This document shows positions 63,050-64,000 of a stretch of DNA of 64,000 bases, in pieces. The stretch covers positions 1 through 64,000 of the forward strand of contig JBCCIS010000004.1 of the NCBI GenBank assembly GCA_039028155.1, read 5' to 3'. Under the pieces are notes generated by a model. It had not been told where the DNA came from, did not search any database, and worked only from the letters and a program-made list of their open reading frames with translations. The translations under genes were made by a program, and so were the position numbers. The stretch's first letter is position 1, and the number at the start of each line of letters is the position of its first letter. The DNA is from Pseudomonadota bacterium (GTDB lineage: Bacteria; Pseudomonadota; Alphaproteobacteria; SP197).

Positions 63050-64000
63050 TTACATCGTGGCTTGATCGATCCAGGACTTAACCCGGTCCGGATTGTTGTC
63101 AATCCATTCCTGGACCACCTCCATCAGATCACGGCCCTTGTCGTCGATCTCCGACATCATCATGGCCTGTTCGTCATTGCTGATCTGATAAACCTCGATC
63201 GCGCGCCAAGCGCCTGGGTGGGTGTCCTCCAGGCTCTTGTTGACGACCTTGTAGATCTCGACGCCGGACCAGTCGCAGTCGTAGGTCGCATCGGCGTTGA
63301 GCCCGAGCGAGGCGTCGTCGTGACAGCCGTCGTAGTAGTCGGGCAGATAGACCCGTTCCAGATCGATCTGGGCATGAACCCAGTGGGGTTCCCAGAACAT
63401 GACCAGAAGCGGCGCCTCGCGCTCCACAGCGCTCTTGATCTCAGCGATGATGGCGCCCTCGCTGCCCGCGGGAATGGACTGATAGTCCAGGCCCAGCGCC
63501 TCGATACGCCGGGCATTGGTGTCGCCCCAGTCGGCCGGATAGTCGACCAGACGGCCACTCGGCAAGGTGTCAGGCGTCGAGAACAGGTCGGTGCAATCGT
63601 TCAGCGCCTCCCAGGACGGCAGGCCCGGACACTGCTCAACAACGTAGGCCGGCACCCACCAACCCTCCTGCGGCTTCAGTCCGGACTCGCCGAGAATCTG
63701 AACGTTGCCCTAATCCATGGCGTCGTCGAACGCTTCGCCGATATTGGAGCTCCAGATTTCCATGGTGGCGTCGATGTCGCCGTTGGCCAGCGCGGTTAGT
63801 TGCGGATAGTAGCCGGCGGTCACGTATTCGACGTTGTAGCCCATGCCCTTCAGCACCTCGCCGATTACGGTCGTGTTGACGTGCTGGCCCGTCCACTCGT
63901 TCATTGCCAGACGGATGGGGTCGTCGGTTTCCGGAACGGACTGTGCGTTGGCCGATGCGGCGACGCCAAGGAACAGAGCGCCGGCAATCACGGTGCGCGC
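63050..64000 (-). pseudogene. Glycine betaine/proline ABC-transporter binding protein, split by an amber codon, 5' end beyond the window
   Basis: This is a ProX/OpuAC-type periplasmic binding protein. The frame is open to the window edge (signal peptide VIAGALFLGVAASANA, then DDPIRLAMNEWTGQHVNTTVIGEVLKGMGYNVEY). At 63710-63712 a TAG codon follows DDAMD. The same frame then continues GNVQILGESGLKPQEGWWVPAYVVEQ through WDALND-like and MFWEPHWVHAQIDLERVYLP to the stop at 63050. Thus one in-frame codon separates two perfectly conserved halves. Aromatic box residues (WWVPAY, FWEPHW) are intact. Either a recent nonsense mutation, a base error, or (unlikely) suppressed UAG. A quaternary amine ligand would suit the catabolic genes nearby. 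Confidence 0.82.

Noticed and set aside
63650-63720. Pyrrolysine at the UAG of the binding protein
   Set aside because: No pyl genes are in the window, the nearby MttB homologue has no UAG, and the residue is not near a catalytic site.
1-64000. CRISPR arrays, tRNA or rRNA genes, prophage or integrase genes
   Set aside because: No regularly spaced direct repeats, cloverleaf-like sequences, rRNA segments or phage-type genes were found by eye on either strand.

Overview
The window looks like a GC-rich (mid-60s percent by eye) alphaproteobacterium, probably a marine or environmental member of the Rhodospirillales/Rhodobacterales type. This is inferred from the gene families (NAD-dependent formate dehydrogenase, MttB-like and dimethylglycine-dehydrogenase-like genes, SitABCD, many LysR regulators), the frequent ATGA start/stop overlaps and the absence of any rRNA or tRNA. 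The first 150 bases are an almost pure C/G low-complexity stretch that looks like a bad contig end. The last gene runs off the right edge.

Region 1 (0.15-9 kb): an aldehyde dehydrogenase, then a plus-strand cluster of pseudoazurin, two di-heme cytochrome c peroxidases, a twin-arginine Rieske protein and an AioA-family molybdopterin oxidoreductase. This gene set is the signature of the iodate reductase locus (idrA, idrB, idrP1, idrP2), here in the order P-P-B-A with a cupredoxin in front. A small DUF1971/pentapeptide-repeat pair faces it.

Region 2 (9-26.4 kb): central metabolism and metal homeostasis. It holds a LysR/IlvD-Edd pair, a bacterioferritin lacking the heme methionine, an aspartyl-hydroxylase-like protein, a GAF-Fis regulator followed by an ExaC-type aldehyde dehydrogenase and DUF779, formate dehydrogenase with a LysR regulator, an OprB-type porin, NDH-2 and a complete SitABCD manganese/iron importer. 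Fur-like inverted repeats that share a common half-site lie beside several of these genes.

Region 3 (26.4-32 kb): a gene-poor, AT-richer stretch with an IS3 orfA remnant, two lipoproteins, an orphan HydE/PylB-like radical SAM enzyme and a gamma-glutamyltransferase.

Region 4 (32-46.4 kb): an aryl-polyene-type type II fatty-acid/polyketide cluster. It has acyltransferases, a methyltransferase, a glycosyltransferase, two hotdog dehydratases, a LolA-like protein, an MMPL/RND exporter, a ketosynthase with a chain-length-factor partner, a ketoreductase, a flavin halogenase-like enzyme, an acyl carrier protein, a membrane protein and an AMP-ligase. Most genes overlap by 4 bases, so this is one long operon that should make a membrane-anchored, possibly halogenated, polyene pigment.

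Region 5 (46.7-64 kb): amine and amino-acid catabolism. A DapA-like lyase and a class III aminotransferase stand opposite a LysR gene. A seven-gene minus-strand operon follows (sulfatase, HIBADH-type dehydrogenase, aldehyde dehydrogenase, SelA-like PLP enzyme, DUF4392 D-glutamate-cyclase-like protein, MttB-like methyltransferase, DMGDH-like demethylase). Then come a DAO-type oxidase, an imine-reductase-like protein and a glycine-betaine-type binding protein gene that is split by an in-frame amber codon. Demethylation products would feed the aldehyde and formate dehydrogenases of region 2.
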